Counted from the stretch's first letter, positions 1-9,366 are shown. The stretch is DNA of 37,771 nt from Pseudomonadota bacterium (GCA_022361155.1 JAKSBK010000147.1:1-37771); one strand, 5' to 3'. Notes: a model not told the origin generated them from the letters alone. Numbers and translations are program-made.

Positions 1-70
1 CCCACCTGGACTCGAACCAGGAACGACCCGGTTATGAGCCGGGGACTCTAACCAATTGAGCTATGGGCCC
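1..70 (-). tRNA. tRNA with CAU anticodon, probably tRNA-Ile2 (3' end cut by window edge)
   Basis: Read on the minus strand, the sequence starts GGGCCCATAGCTC, has a D-arm with AATTGGTTAGAG, an anticodon loop CTCATAA (anticodon CAU), and a T-arm GGTTCGAGTCC. The 3' acceptor strand reaches only its first bases before the window begins. CAU is used by initiator Met, elongator Met and lysidine-modified Ile2. The GGGCCCA acceptor start is closer to Ile2 than to elongator Met as I remember them, and the first acceptor pair looks able to form, which argues against initiator Met. The Ile2 identity is inference; the presence of a tRNA is certain. Confidence 0.9.
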
Positions 71-214
71 TGACCTTAGGAGGCGCGACAGAATAAACGA
101 TCCAGACCGGGCGTGTGGGCGGAGTGCGATCGGGAGCGCGCTTTGCGAGGACGTAAGCCGTGAACGCGCCCGCCCGCGCGCCCGCAGCGGTAGCGCTTAT
201 GTCGTCGCGCCTCC

Positions 215-2179
215 TTAGGCCTCCACGAAGCTGCGGAGCTGCTTGGAGCGGCTGGGATGGCGCAGCTTACGCAACGCCTTGGCTTCGATCTGCCGGATAC
301 GCTCGCGTGTCACCTCGAAATCCTGACCTACCTCCTCAAGGGTATGGTCGCTCTTCTCACCGATACCGAATCGCATCCGCAGGACCTTCTCCTCGCGGGG
401 CGTCAGTGTCTTGAGCACGCGGCGGGTCTGGTCCTCCAGGTTGCCGCCTATCACCGCATCCACCGGCGAGACCACGCTCTTGTCCTCGATGAAATCGCCC
501 AAGTGGCTGTCTTCCTCCTCGCCAATGGGGGTCTCGAGCGAGATCGGCTCCTTGGCAATACGCAGCACCTTGCGCACCTTGTCGAGCGGCATCTCCATCT
601 TCTCAGCGATTTCTTCTGGGGACGGCTCACGTCCCAACTCCTGCACCAGATAGCGGGAAGTGCGAATCAGCTTGTTGATGGTCTCGATCATGTGCACGGG
701 AATGCGAATGGTGCGGGCCTGGTCGGCAATGGCCCGGGTGATGGCTTGGCGGATCCACCAGGTGGCATACGTCGAGAACTTGTACCCGCGCCGGTACTCG
801 AACTTGTCGACGGCCTTCATGAGCCCGATGTTGCCTTCCTGAATCAGGTCGAGAAACTGAAGACCCCGGTTGGTGTACTTCTTCGCAATCGACACCACCA
901 ACCTCAGGTTCGCCTCCACGAGCTCGGCCTTTGCGCGCTCTGCGGCGCGCTCCCCCTCGTGCACCTCGCTGTAGGTGGCTTGCAGCATGTCCACAGGCTG
1001 GCCGAGATCCTCCTCCACACCCCTGATGCCTCGGATGGATTCCTCGATCGCCTCCTCGGCACCGCGGAAGTCGTCGAGAGTCATCCCCAGCTTGCGCGCT
1101 GCGCGCCGCTCGCCGGCCTTGGTCGAGTCCATTTCCCCGACGGTTCTGCGAATGTCCCGCGCCGACAGTCCGCTGCTGCGTTGAATCTCAGCCAGCTCGG
1201 CCTCCGCCTTTTCGATGCGGCGGATATAGCCCTTGATCTTCAGGACAATGCGATCGACCAGCTTCTTATTGAAGCGCACGTCGTGGACCACCTCGAGCAA
1301 CTCTCGGCGGTTTCTCTCGATCGCGATCTCGGCCATCTTGCGACCTCTGTCGGCGGCCCTCCTCGAAGCCAGCTCCTCCCTCAACTTGGCGGTGTGAGCC
1401 TCCAGACGCCGGATTCGCTCGATGGAACGCAACACGCGCCGGCTCGCTTCCTCCTCGTCGAACTCCGCATCCTCGCTGTCGACATCCTTGATCACGTCCT
1501 TGACGCGCAGCTTGCCCCGCTTGAGCTTCTCGCCCACGTCGATCAATTCGCTGATCCCTACGTGCGAATTGATGATGACCTGGAAGACCTTGAGCTCTCC
1601 CTCCTCGATCCGCTTGGCGATCTCGACCTCGCCCTCCCGAGTCAGCAGCGAGACCGAGCCCATCTTGCGCAAGTACATCCGCACGGGATCGTTGGACTTC
1701 GCCTGGTAGCCGTCGTCTTCGAAAGCGGCGGGAGGTACCGCCGGAAACTCGCGCTCGTCACTGGATCTAGGCGAGTCCTCCACCCTTGGGCTCGCGTCCT
1801 TCCTGGTGTCCCCTTTTGCGCTGTATTGCGAGGGCGCCACCACCACCTCGATGGATTCGTTGCCAAGCAGCAGCATCAGATCGTCGATCTGCTCCGAGGT
1901 CACCATGTCGGGTGGGAGCGCGTCGTTGACCTCGTCGTACGTGAGAAAGCCCTTACCCAAGCCGCTGTCCAACAGCGCCTGCACTTCTCGACGCTCCCGA
2001 CCCTTGAAGCGCCCGCTCAAGATGGCCTCGGTCGTGGACCTATGCCCATTGCTCGCGGGCGGCGCCACGGATTGCTTTGCCCGTGGCGGCGGGGGCCTGC
2101 TGCTTCGGCCCTTGGTCGCCCTGGTGGTGACCTTCCCCTTGCTGTTGCGAGCATTCCGTGCGGCGTTTCGTACCGGCAT
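215..2179 (-). CDS. rpoD: RNA polymerase primary sigma factor RpoD (sigma-70)
   Basis: Housekeeping sigma factor that directs RNA polymerase to -10/-35 promoters. About 654 aa. The N-terminus is basic and Pro-rich. It is followed by region 1.1 (around [16 protein letters not shown]), region 1.2 ([21 protein letters not shown]), a long charged non-conserved region, region 2 ([39 protein letters not shown]), region 3, and region 4 ending in the helix-turn-helix [20 protein letters not shown]. Start choice: the ATG at 2179 has AAAGAGG six bases upstream and lies two bases after the dnaG stop. A GTG at 2185 overlaps that stop (GTGA) and is the alternative, adding two residues. It follows dnaG directly, so the two are cotranscribed. 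No rpsU is present next to them, unlike the E. coli macromolecular-synthesis operon. Confidence 0.98.
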   Translation of the reverse strand: MPVRNAARNARNSKGKVTTRATKGRSSRPPPPRAKQSVAPPASNGHRSTTEAILSGRFKGRERREVQALLDSGLGKGFLTYDEVNDALPPDMVTSEQIDDLMLLLGNESIEVVVAPSQYSAKGDTRKDASPRVEDSPRSSDEREFPAVPPAAFEDDGYQAKSNDPVRMYLRKMGSVSLLTREGEVEIAKRIEEGELKVFQVIINSHVGISELIDVGEKLKRGKLRVKDVIKDVDSEDAEFDEEEASRRVLRSIERIRRLEAHTAKLREELASRRAADRGRKMAEIAIERNRRELLEVVHDVRFNKKLVDRIVLKIKGYIRRIEKAEAELAEIQRSSGLSARDIRRTVGEMDSTKAGERRAARKLGMTLDDFRGAEEAIEESIRGIRGVEEDLGQPVDMLQATYSEVHEGERAAERAKAELVEANLRLVVSIAKKYTNRGLQFLDLIQEGNIGLMKAVDKFEYRRGYKFSTYATWWIRQAITRAIADQARTIRIPVHMIETINKLIRTSRYLVQELGREPSPEEIAEKMEMPLDKVRKVLRIAKEPISLETPIGEEEDSHLGDFIEDKSVVSPVDAVIGGNLEDQTRRVLKTLTPREEKVLRMRFGIGEKSDHTLEEVGQDFEVTRERIRQIEAKALRKLRHPSRSKQLRSFVEA

Positions 2180-2181
2180 TG

Positions 2182-4026
2182 TCACCTCTTTGTGCTCTGC
2201 ACCGCCAGGTGCGCGCTCTGAGCCAGCTGGTCATGCTGGCGCGTCAGCACGATGGCTTGGGCTTCATCCCCCCGATGCCACGCGTCATCGATCTGACGCG
2301 CCAACAAGGGGAGCGCACGCTCGACCCGTTGCTTCTCAAGTAAAGCTGTTCCGTTTCGAAGTGCGTCAACGGCAGCATTCTGGTCGTACTTCTCGATAGA
2401 AAAACGTCCTTCAAGCCAGGTGCGCACGGGCTCATCTTGGAGCCCGTCAAGCAAAGGGCCACACTCTATAGCACCGCGCAGCCCGACCATCGAAGCGGCG
2501 GCACGAAAGATGGCCTGTAGGGAGGGATGCGTCAAAAGCTCGCCGAGCCTTTTTGCATCGTGCGTGGTAAACAGGCTCGGCTGGTCGATCAGCACCCCGA
2601 TCAAGTCGCGCTCCAGTTCCGGAACGTCAGATTCCGTTGAATTCTGTTTTAGCCGAATGAAATTGGCTTCAGAGTGACCGGAACGCCCGGCTTTACCGTG
2701 CAAACCCGTTCGCAATTGGGCCTTTACGGCCTGCAAATCCGTGACCCCGAAGCGCCTCGCCACGCGCTCGACATAGAGGCGGCGCTCTACTGGGCTGTGT
2801 ACCGCTGCCAGCATGGGAGCCAAGCCCGCGATCGCCCGCGCCTTGGCCGCCGGCGTATCCGCCTCGGCGGCAGCTTGCTCGATCAGGTAGTCCATCGCAT
2901 TCGCGGCCCCATCGATCAGCCGGGTCAAGTGCTGGGCTCCCCTCGATCGAATCAACGAATCGGGATCCTCTCCGGGGGGCAGTTGTGCAACACGCGTCTC
3001 GATGCCCGCCCGCTGTAGCGCCTCGTAGGCTGGACGCACGGCTTTGTGGCCAGCCCCATCTGCATCGAACAGCAGTGTGACCCGATCGGCAGCCCGGCGA
3101 AGCAGTTTGCACTGTGCATCGGTCAACGCGGTCCCTAGCGGCGCCGCCGCATTCGGGTATCCGACTTGATGCAACGCAAGCACGTCGAAATTGCCCTCGC
3201 ACAGCGCGATCCAGCCGCGCCTGCGTGCCTCGACCCGACCCTGGTGCAGGCCAAAAAGCAACTCGCCCTTTGAATACAGGGGGGTATCGGGACTGTTGAT
3301 GTACTTGGGCTCCGAATGGGCCTCGGACGGCCCGCTTCGCTCCAGGAGGCGGCCGCTGAAGGCGACTACGTGGCCGTGCGCGTCTACGATCGGGAACATC
3401 AAGCGGTGTCGAAACCGATCGTAGTAGCGCCCAGCCTGGCCGGTTCGCGCTACCACCAGCCCGACAAGCTCCGCCTCTGCCATGGACACGCCCTGGGCAC
3501 GCAGCCATTGACCGAGCGTATCCCAAGCGTCCGGGGCGTACCCCAGGCCGAACGACTGTACCGCCCCGGCGTCGATTCTCCGTTTGGTCAGTTCGTCTTT
3601 GGCAACGACAGCCCCGGGGTGCTCCGAGTACTGACGCACGAAGAACTCGGCGGCACTAGCGACAATGGAGCGGAGCCGCTCGCGACGAATCCGCTCGCGT
3701 TTGGCCGCCTGCCCATCGTCGGTTGAAGGCTCGGGAAGCCTTACTCCAGCGCGCTCCGCCAACTGACGCAGCGCCTCGAGGAACGAGCAATCCTGCATGC
3801 GCATCACGAAAGCGATGCTGTCACCGGAGGCGCGACACCCGAAACAGTAGAAGAAGCCCCTCCCCGGATGTACATGGAATGAAGGCGTCTTTTCCGAGTG
3901 AAAGGGACACAGGCCGCGAAGGCTCTTGCCGGCGCGCTTGAGCGAGACGTACTCTCCAACGAGGGTCTCGATATCCGTTCTCTCGCGTACTTCGGAGATG
4001 TAATCGGATGGAATCAAGAACGACAT
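2182..4026 (-). CDS. dnaG: DNA primase DnaG
   Basis: Synthesises RNA primers at the replication fork. 614 aa, normal for the family. The N-terminal CHC2 zinc ribbon is visible ([21 protein letters not shown]). Next come the RNA-polymerase core with a Toprim fold ([28 protein letters not shown]) and a divergent C-terminal DnaB-interaction region. The reading frame stays open about 290 bases further upstream, but the chosen start [10 protein letters not shown] matches the usual DnaG N-terminus and sits about 13 bases after a predicted transcription start. Its ribosome site is only a run of G's. First gene of a two-gene operon with rpoD, with no spacer to speak of. Confidence 0.97.
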   Translation of the reverse strand: MSFLIPSDYISEVRERTDIETLVGEYVSLKRAGKSLRGLCPFHSEKTPSFHVHPGRGFFYCFGCRASGDSIAFVMRMQDCSFLEALRQLAERAGVRLPEPSTDDGQAAKRERIRRERLRSIVASAAEFFVRQYSEHPGAVVAKDELTKRRIDAGAVQSFGLGYAPDAWDTLGQWLRAQGVSMAEAELVGLVVARTGQAGRYYDRFRHRLMFPIVDAHGHVVAFSGRLLERSGPSEAHSEPKYINSPDTPLYSKGELLFGLHQGRVEARRRGWIALCEGNFDVLALHQVGYPNAAAPLGTALTDAQCKLLRRAADRVTLLFDADGAGHKAVRPAYEALQRAGIETRVAQLPPGEDPDSLIRSRGAQHLTRLIDGAANAMDYLIEQAAAEADTPAAKARAIAGLAPMLAAVHSPVERRLYVERVARRFGVTDLQAVKAQLRTGLHGKAGRSGHSEANFIRLKQNSTESDVPELERDLIGVLIDQPSLFTTHDAKRLGELLTHPSLQAIFRAAASMVGLRGAIECGPLLDGLQDEPVRTWLEGRFSIEKYDQNAAVDALRNGTALLEKQRVERALPLLARQIDDAWHRGDEAQAIVLTRQHDQLAQSAHLAVQSTKR

Positions 4027-4045
4027 CCCCGGGGCGGCGTCGTTC

Positions 4046-4073
4046 AAGATAGGCACCGGACGACCCGCGTCAA
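4046..4073 (-). promoter_or_regulatory. Putative sigma-70 promoter of dnaG-rpoD
   Basis: On the minus strand: TTGACG (4073-4068), a 16-base spacer, then TATCTT (4051-4046). This matches 5 of 6 and 4 of 6 consensus positions. The predicted start lies about 13 bases before the dnaG ATG. Called by eye only. Confidence 0.45.
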
Positions 4074-4360
4074 GCCGCGCCAACCTCGTCCACGGTGCAA
4101 ACCGCCAAAAGCGTGCTCTGCTGTGGGGCTCCGGCCCACCCGATCGCGGCCGCAGGTAAACGGGCTCGCAGCGAGGCAGTGCTCGCTGAAACGCGGCGAA
4201 GCGGCCGGCCGGCCTCGCTGTGCGTGGCCAGGGCGTGTGTCGAGGCCGCGTAGCGCAAGATTCGGTCGGCCGGAACACGGAGGCAACCGAGCTCCATGTG
4301 CCGTGCACCGGCCGCAACGTAACTGTTCACGGGGTGACCACGCTTTCACGACGGCTTCCC

Positions 4361-4480
4361 AGGCGGTTTTCGGGGCAGCTTTCGTCCTCGGCCTCGCCCT
4401 GCGAAGTACCAGTAATACTCCTCGGGCGATTCCTGCGGGCACGCTCGCCCCGAAAGCCGCCTGAAAACCCGGCTTTCGGG
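4361..4480. repeat. Overlapping inverted repeats in the dnaG/CPBP intergenic region
   Basis: The 594-base gap between dnaG (minus) and the CPBP gene (plus) has no convincing gene. It holds AGGCGGTTTTCGGGGC (4361-4376), which can pair with 4447-4462 (15 of 16). It also holds a perfect 11-bp hairpin, CCCGAAAGCCG (4449-4459) with CGGCTTTCGGG (4470-4480) and a 10-base loop. The two pairings share 4449-4459 and are therefore mutually exclusive. There is no T-run on either strand, so neither is a standard terminator. It may be a degenerate fold-back element or a switchable RNA structure. Confidence 0.5.
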
Positions 4481-4532
4481 AGCCCGAACCGTTACGCCGC
4501 AACCGCCTCATGTCCCTACGTAGTATGGAAAG

Positions 4533-4562
4533 TTGTCCGGGCCCAAAATTTCTGCTTACAAT
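4533..4562 (+). promoter_or_regulatory. Putative sigma-70 promoter for the CPBP-nadC-birA run
   Basis: TTGTCC (4533-4538), 18-base spacer, TACAAT (4557-4562; 5 of 6 to TATAAT) in a locally AT-rich patch about 60 bases ahead of the CPBP start codon. Confidence 0.5.
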
Positions 4563-4620
4563 TTCCTCTTGCCTGGCGCCGAAGTGCTGCCGCGCCGGAG
4601 AAACTTGGGCCTAGCACGCG

Positions 4621-5388
4621 ATGACTGCGAGCGGGCGAACGACCGCCGACAGGGCCGCCTTGCGGGAAGTGGTGGTAGTCTTCGTCGTAGTCAGCGCGGC
4701 TGCGGTGGCGCTGACTCGGCTGCGCGGCATAGCGGGCGCTAGCGAGTACGTACACCTGTCCGTGGCGGTCCTGTTCCTGGCAATCCCAGTGCGGCTGGCT
4801 CAGCGGGAGCCTGATGGATTGCGCCGCTTCGGAATCGACCTGGCGGGTCTGCTGACGCCGAACCCGTTGTCGCCCCCGGGTGTGCGCGCAGCGATCATCG
4901 ATCTCGCCCAGGCCGTGTGCCGAGCCCTGCCGCACTTCTTGCGAGAAGCCGCGGTCGCGTTGGCTGTCGCGGCGCTCGTGTTTCCGCCGTTTGCCCTGGG
5001 CTTCTACCTCTGGCACGCTCCAGTGCATCCTTTCACGCTCCACTGGCCCGCCGACCCTGCCGCGTTCCTGCTGAGCCAGCTGTTGCTGGTGGCCTTGCCT
5101 GAAGAAGCCCTGTTCCGGGGCTACTTCCAAACGCGCCTGGACGACGGCCTCGCCCGGCGCGTGCGCTTGCTCGGCGCGCACGTATCGCTGCCGGCGTTGC
5201 TGCTGCAAGCCGTCTTGTTCGGAGTGATGCACTTCCTGGTAGACCTGATCCCCGCACGTCTCGCGGTGGCCTTTCCCGCACTGGCCTTTGGCTGGCTGCG
5301 AGCGCGCCGGCAAGGAATCGGTGCTGCCACCGTGTTTCACTGCCTGAGCAACCTGTACGCCGACGTCCTGGTGCGCGGCTGGTTGTAG
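4621..5388 (+). CDS. CPBP-family glutamic-type intramembrane protease (possibly myxosortase-like)
   Basis: 255 aa multi-pass membrane protein with all three CPBP/CAAX-protease signatures. These are EEALFRGYFQ near residue 161 (catalytic Glu-Glu and Arg), FGVMHFLVD near 200 (His), and FHCLSNLYAD near the C-terminus (His/Asn). Family members cleave membrane-anchored substrates or act in CAAX processing. In Myxococcota some members are the 'myxosortases' that process MYXO-CTERM proteins. The EExxFRGxxQ-then-HFLVD pattern looks like that subset from memory, but this is inference and no MYXO-CTERM protein lies in this window. It precedes nadC by 12 bases, so is probably cotranscribed with it without an obvious functional link. 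Confidence 0.85.
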   Translation: MTASGRTTADRAALREVVVVFVVVSAAAVALTRLRGIAGASEYVHLSVAVLFLAIPVRLAQREPDGLRRFGIDLAGLLTPNPLSPPGVRAAIIDLAQAVCRALPHFLREAAVALAVAALVFPPFALGFYLWHAPVHPFTLHWPADPAAFLLSQLLLVALPEEALFRGYFQTRLDDGLARRVRLLGAHVSLPALLLQAVLFGVMHFLVDLIPARLAVAFPALAFGWLRARRQGIGAATVFHCLSNLYADVLVRGWL

Positions 5389-5400
5389 TTTGGGCGTGCG

Positions 5401-6285
5401 ATGCGGGCTAAGCTCGGGGGCGTGAATCGTGGCAAGGGCGGTATTCCCCGTGCGGCGCTCGAGAAGGCAGTGGAGCTGGCGCTCGAGGAAGACATCGGGC
5501 GGGGAGACCTGACCACCTGGGTCTGCATCCCTGAGCAGCAGACCGCACGCGCGCATGTCGTCACCCGCCAGGATCTGATCCTCAGCGGCTTGCCGGCGGT
5601 GCGACGGGTTTTCGAGCGCGTCCACGCTTCGGTCCAGCTAGTGGCTCTCCACGACGACGGCTCTCGGCTGCCGGCTCGGAGCGTGATCGCGGAGCTGGTT
5701 GGCCCCGCACGGGCCCTGTTGGCCGGCGAGCGCGTCGCCCTGAACTTCCTTCAACGCCTCAGCGGGGTGGCCACGGCAACGCACAGCTACGTGAAGCAGC
5801 TGCCTGCGGGCTGCCGCACGCGTATCGCCGATACCCGCAAGACGACGCCCGGGCTTCGGGCGCTGGAGCGCTACGCGGTGCGCTGTGGCGGCGGATACAA
5901 CCACCGCGGCGACCTCGCTAGCGGGGTCCTTATCAAGGACAACCATGTGGCGGCCTGCGGCTCGCTCGATCTGGCGATACGGCGCGCGCGAGCGGCCGCA
6001 CCGCACACAACCCGAATCGGCTGCGAAGTCGATCGCCTGGCGCAGTTAGATGAAGCTATCGCAGCGGGCGCAGACTGGATTCTCCTGGACAATTTCAGCC
6101 CCGACGAGGTGGCGGCGGCGGTGACCAGCATCTCGGGGCGGGCGATCGTGGAAGCTTCGGGCGGCATACAAGCAAGCGACGTGCCGGCTCTCGCCAGCAG
6201 CGGCGTGGATGTCATCAGCGTCGGTGCTCTGACCCACTCGGCCGCGGCGCTGGACATCGGCCTGGACTGGATGCATCAGCCGTGA
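5401..6285 (+). CDS. nadC: Nicotinate-nucleotide pyrophosphorylase (quinolinate phosphoribosyltransferase)
   Basis: Converts quinolinate and PRPP to nicotinate mononucleotide in de novo NAD synthesis; cytoplasmic. About 294 aa. The signature DTRKTTPGLRALERYAVRCG followed by GGYNHRGDLASGVLIKDNH is complete. So are the C-terminal barrel motifs (CEVDRLAQLDEAI, ILLDNFSPDEV, VEASGGI, DVISVGALTHS). Start is uncertain: ATG at 5401 has a poor ribosome site, while a GTG at 5422 is preceded by a G-run. Either way the catalytic region is intact. Its stop overlaps the birA start by four bases (GTGA), so the two are translationally coupled. Confidence 0.96.
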   Translation: MRAKLGGVNRGKGGIPRAALEKAVELALEEDIGRGDLTTWVCIPEQQTARAHVVTRQDLILSGLPAVRRVFERVHASVQLVALHDDGSRLPARSVIAELVGPARALLAGERVALNFLQRLSGVATATHSYVKQLPAGCRTRIADTRKTTPGLRALERYAVRCGGGYNHRGDLASGVLIKDNHVAACGSLDLAIRRARAAAPHTTRIGCEVDRLAQLDEAIAAGADWILLDNFSPDEVAAAVTSISGRAIVEASGGIQASDVPALASSGVDVISVGALTHSAAALDIGLDWMHQP

Positions 6286-7031
6286 GACTCCGGCTTCGCA
6301 CCACGTGCTACGGGCGCTCCCTCGACCTGCGTGAACGCACCCTCTCGACCAACGATGACGCCAGGAATGCAGCCGACGCTGGCGCGGCACGCGGGCATGT
6401 CGTGGTCGCCGACGAACAGACGCAGGGCCGCGGCTCGCGCGGGCGCCACTGGCTCTCGCCCCCTGGCAAGGACCTGTACCTTTCGATCGTCGAGCGCCTG
6501 GATCAGCCCACTGCGCTGCTACCACCGCTGACGCTGGCGGTAGGGCTCGGGGTGGCGCAGGCCGTGGAGCGTCTGGTCGGACCCAACCACCGCGGTAGGC
6601 TGAAGTGGCCAAACGACGTGTGGATAGGAGAGCGCAAGTGCGCGGGAGTCCTGGTAGAGACCGCAAGCACGGGGCCAGATCACGGCCCGATAATCATCGG
6701 TATTGGCCTCAACGTGAACCGACGCGATTTCCCACCCGAGCTCGCGCGCGGCGCAACGTCGCTGGCCATGGTGCGCGGCGATGAGATCGAGCGAGCGTTG
6801 GCGCTGGCAACGGTCCTGGAGCAGGTCGAACGAACCGTCGAGCGTTTCATGAGCGAGGGGCCAGCCGCCGTGGCGGCTCTGGTCAACGAACGGCTTGCGT
6901 GGCGGGGCGAGCTGGTGCGCTGCGAGGGGATAGAGGGCACGCTGATCGGGGTGGCGCCGAGCGGGGCGCTGAGGCTGTGCGCCAAAGGGATCGAAACGCA
7001 GATCGTGTCTGGAGCCCCCTGTAGGCCTTAG
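6282..7031 (+). CDS. birA: Biotin--[acetyl-CoA-carboxylase] ligase, monofunctional BirA
   Basis: Activates biotin with ATP and attaches it to biotin carboxyl carrier proteins. 249 aa. Motifs seen: the substrate loop STNDDA, the biotinyl-AMP loop GRGSRGRHWLSPPGKDLYLS, the lysine motif KWPNDVWIGERKCAGVLVE, and GIGLNVN, then a short C-terminal domain. There is no N-terminal helix-turn-helix, so it is a class I ligase without the repressor role of E. coli BirA. The GTG start overlaps the nadC stop. The nadC-birA pairing groups two cofactor functions. Confidence 0.95.
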   Translation: MRLRLRTTCYGRSLDLRERTLSTNDDARNAADAGAARGHVVVADEQTQGRGSRGRHWLSPPGKDLYLSIVERLDQPTALLPPLTLAVGLGVAQAVERLVGPNHRGRLKWPNDVWIGERKCAGVLVETASTGPDHGPIIIGIGLNVNRRDFPPELARGATSLAMVRGDEIERALALATVLEQVERTVERFMSEGPAAVAALVNERLAWRGELVRCEGIEGTLIGVAPSGALRLCAKGIETQIVSGAPCRP

Positions 7032-7096
7032 GGCCCCGTCTGCCCAAGACCAGCGCTTGCCAGGCGAAAAGCACGACACCATGTTTACGCTCAGCC

Positions 7097-8029
7097 ATGG
7101 CTCGCACCTCTGCATGCGGCGCTCGGTTGCTCGTGGACAGCGTCGGGATCCGACTGCGCTCCGATCGAACGGTACTCGAGGTGCGAGGCGAGGATCGGGT
7201 CGGCTGGCTCAATGGGCAGATCACGAACGATATTCGGGCGCTGAAGCCGGGCGAGGCGATCTACGCACTGGCGACGACGGTCAAGGGCAAGGTACTGGCA
7301 GACCTGTGGGTCGCAGCGACGAAGGATGCGCTGCTTGGCTTCCTACCCGCCATGGCCGCGCAGGCTGTCATCGAGAGCTTCGACAAGTACCTCGTGATGG
7401 AAGAGGTAGAGCTGGTGCCCCGAAACGACCTCGGCGTAATCTGCCTACAGGGTCCCGCCGCAGCGCGCATGATCGACACGCTTCCCAAGCACAGCGAGCA
7501 CTACCCTTGCGACGATCTCGGAACCGGCGGTTACTATGTGTTGTGCCCTCGCGAAAGCGCGCACCCTGTGATGAGGGAACTCGCCCAACAGGCCCGAGGC
7601 CTTTCAGGAGGGCAGGTACAGGAGTGCGATTGGGAGCTGGCCCGGGTTCGGCTCGGCGTGCCAGAGTTCGGAGCCGATTTCGACCTTGACAACTACCCGC
7701 AAGAAGCGGGGCTCGCGCGAGCGCTCAGTTTCAGCAAGGGCTGCTATCTCGGCCAGGAGGTCGTATGCATGCTCGACAGCCGTGGCAGGGTCCACAGGCG
7801 TCTTGCACGGCTGACCCTGCGGATCGATGGCAGCGGAGCGCTGCCGGCCGCGGGAGAGGCGCTGCAGGATGAGCAGGGCAAGACGGCAGGCCGGCTCACG
7901 AGCGTTGTTCGCGATCCCGAAACGGGTGAGGGCCTGGCCTTCGGGTACGTCAAGTCGGCAGCAGAGCGGGAGGGCAGCACGCTGCGCGCCGGCCAGGCCC
8001 AGGTGCGGGTGGGAGCGGTTGTGGCGTAA
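7097..8029 (+). CDS. ygfZ: YgfZ/GcvT-family folate-binding protein
   Basis: 310 aa. Folate-dependent protein that supports maturation or repair of certain Fe-S enzymes, and through this tRNA modification in E. coli. The diagnostic motif KGCYLGQE (K-G-C-Y-x-G-Q-E, around residue 215) is exact. The N-terminal GcvT-like fold (RVGWLNGQITNDI..GKVLADL) and a C-terminal barrel ending are present. It follows birA by 65 bases; a weak TTGCCA/CATGTT pair in that gap could be its own promoter. An Fe-S carrier (IscA type) is encoded one gene further on, which fits an Fe-S theme. Confidence 0.93.
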   Translation: MARTSACGARLLVDSVGIRLRSDRTVLEVRGEDRVGWLNGQITNDIRALKPGEAIYALATTVKGKVLADLWVAATKDALLGFLPAMAAQAVIESFDKYLVMEEVELVPRNDLGVICLQGPAAARMIDTLPKHSEHYPCDDLGTGGYYVLCPRESAHPVMRELAQQARGLSGGQVQECDWELARVRLGVPEFGADFDLDNYPQEAGLARALSFSKGCYLGQEVVCMLDSRGRVHRRLARLTLRIDGSGALPAAGEALQDEQGKTAGRLTSVVRDPETGEGLAFGYVKSAAEREGSTLRAGQAQVRVGAVVA

Positions 8030-8067
8030 CCAAGGGTTCGCCCAAGTCCGCAGGCCCAAAACTCGTC

Positions 8068-8826
8068 TCAGGCTGGCTTGGTCCGGTGACCCGAGTGTCC
8101 CAGCAGCCTCCCGCCGTCGATGACGAGCTCTTGGCCCGTCACGTAAGACGCACGAACCAGATACAGCACCGCATCTGCAACGTCCTCGGGGCGCCCGGCC
8201 CTGCCGAGAGGAATCGCCTGGGTGATGCGTCCGAGCTCATCCGCGTCCATGTCCACAGGGGGCAAGACGGTGCCGGGAGCGACCGCATTGACCCGGACTT
8301 CGGGTGCCAGCTCGAGCGCAAGCACGCGCATCAGCTGCACCAGAGCACCCTTGGAAACGAGGTAGGGAACGTAGTCGGGGTAGGGAGCCCGCACTGCCAT
8401 GTCGGTAAGGAATACGATGCTCCCTCGCGTGCGGCGAAGCGCGCCGCGTGCACGGTGGGCCAGCGCAAAGGGAGCGTTGAGGTTGAGCTCGAGGCTCCGG
8501 TTCCACGATGCGTCGTCGATCGCCTCGAACGCCACCCGCTCGTAGCTCGCCGCCGACGCGACCAGCAGGTCGAGGCCGCCAAGCAGCCTCTCGGCTCGAT
8601 CGATCAACAGCCGGCAGGGCTCACGAGTCGTCAGATCGGCCCTTAACGGCACCGCCCTACTGCCGGAGCGCTCGATCGCGCTGCAGGTCTCCAGGGCACC
8701 GGTTTCCGAACCGTGGTAGTGAACAGCCACGTTGACCCCCTGGGCACCGAGGTGGCGAGCGATCGCAGCTCCCACTCGGCGGCCAGCTCCCGTGACCAAA
8801 GCGTTCCTGCCAGCCAGATCGCTCAT
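8068..8826 (-). CDS. Short-chain dehydrogenase/reductase, pteridine-reductase (FolM)-like
   Basis: 252 aa NAD(P)-dependent oxidoreductase. The cofactor loop is TGAGRRVGAAIA near residue 12. The extra arginines (GRR, where most SDRs have small residues) are typical of pteridine and dihydromonapterin reductases. VASAAS replaces the usual NNAG. The catalytic YxxxK is YLVSK, preceded by a Thr (LTDMA) where a Ser is usual. The C-terminal GRAGRPEDVADAVLYLV..YVTGQELVIDGG is classic SDR. Substrate is inferred, not shown. It is convergent with ygfZ. A folate-related role would suit the neighbour, but the link is only suggestive. Confidence 0.9.
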   Translation of the reverse strand: MSDLAGRNALVTGAGRRVGAAIARHLGAQGVNVAVHYHGSETGALETCSAIERSGSRAVPLRADLTTREPCRLLIDRAERLLGGLDLLVASAASYERVAFEAIDDASWNRSLELNLNAPFALAHRARGALRRTRGSIVFLTDMAVRAPYPDYVPYLVSKGALVQLMRVLALELAPEVRVNAVAPGTVLPPVDMDADELGRITQAIPLGRAGRPEDVADAVLYLVRASYVTGQELVIDGGRLLGHSGHRTKPA

Positions 8827-8965
8827 TTCCGCCGGGCCAGCCGCTGTCTATCACGATCCCACCACAACATGCACCCTTGACCCGCTCGGCTGTAGGCCCC
8901 ATAGACGCCCATCGTGTACGGTCGCCGGCGGTTTGCCATCCCTGGCGGCTGGCCTGACCCGTTCC

Positions 8966-9010
8966 TATACTGCTTATGGAAGGCAGGCGTGCCTGGCCTG
9001 CTGCCTTTTT
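8966..9010 (+). promoter_or_regulatory. Putative -10 box followed by terminator-like hairpin in the iscA leader
   Basis: TATACT (8966-8971) is a good -10, though no clear -35 precedes it. Nine bases later AAGGCAG (8980-8986) can pair with CTGCCTT (9001-9007), followed by a T-run (9006-9010). This makes an intrinsic-terminator-like hairpin about 32 bases before the iscA start codon. There is no plus-strand gene upstream for it to terminate, so it may act as an attenuator. The stem is short. Confidence 0.35.
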
Positions 9011-9042
9011 GCACCAACGTGTAGCTAGCGAGCCGAACACCC

Positions 9043-9366
9043 ATGATCTCCCTCACCGAACGCGCTTCAGAAAAAGTGAAAGAAATCCAGGACACCGAGG
9101 GCCTATCGGGGCAAGGGTTGCGTGTCCGCGTAATCGGCGGCGGCTGCTCAGGCTTCAGCTACGATCTGTATTTCGACGATGAGACGAGTGAGCTCGACGA
9201 GAACTTTAGCTCTCACGGCATCGAATTGTATGTCGACATGATGAGTTATCAATATCTCGCTGACACTGTAATCGATTACGTCGAGGGGCTGCACGGGGCG
9301 GGCTTCAAGTTCAACAACCCAACCGCCAAGACGACCTGCGGCTGTGGATCGAGCTTCGGGGTGTAG
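9043..9366 (+). CDS. Iron-sulfur cluster carrier, HesB/IscA family (ErpA-like)
   Basis: 107 aa A-type carrier that delivers Fe-S clusters to apo-proteins. The three ligand cysteines are C35 in GGGCSGFSYDL and C99 and C101 in CGCGSSF. The acidic FDDE segment and DYVEGLHGAGFKFNNP match the family. The start ATG has no strong ribosome site. It is not in an isc or suf cluster; the next plus-strand gene is a sigma factor. The last codons, which include two of the three ligands and the stop, form the first unit of a five-copy tandem repeat that continues past the gene end. Confidence 0.93.
   Translation: MISLTERASEKVKEIQDTEGLSGQGLRVRVIGGGCSGFSYDLYFDDETSELDENFSSHGIELYVDMMSYQYLADTVIDYVEGLHGAGFKFNNPTAKTTCGCGSSFGV

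Noticed and set aside
257-2221. 654-codon open frame antisense to rpoD
   Set aside because: It mirrors the rpoD codons, as expected for GC-rich third positions; the translation has no family features.
4044-4511. 155-codon minus-strand frame upstream of dnaG (possible rpsU or yqeY)
   Set aside because: No similarity to ribosomal protein S21 or YqeY, and it overlaps the predicted dnaG promoter and hairpins.
4516-5625. 369-codon frame antisense to the CPBP and nadC genes
   Set aside because: Both sense genes have clear catalytic motifs; the antisense product is Gln/Arg-rich noise.
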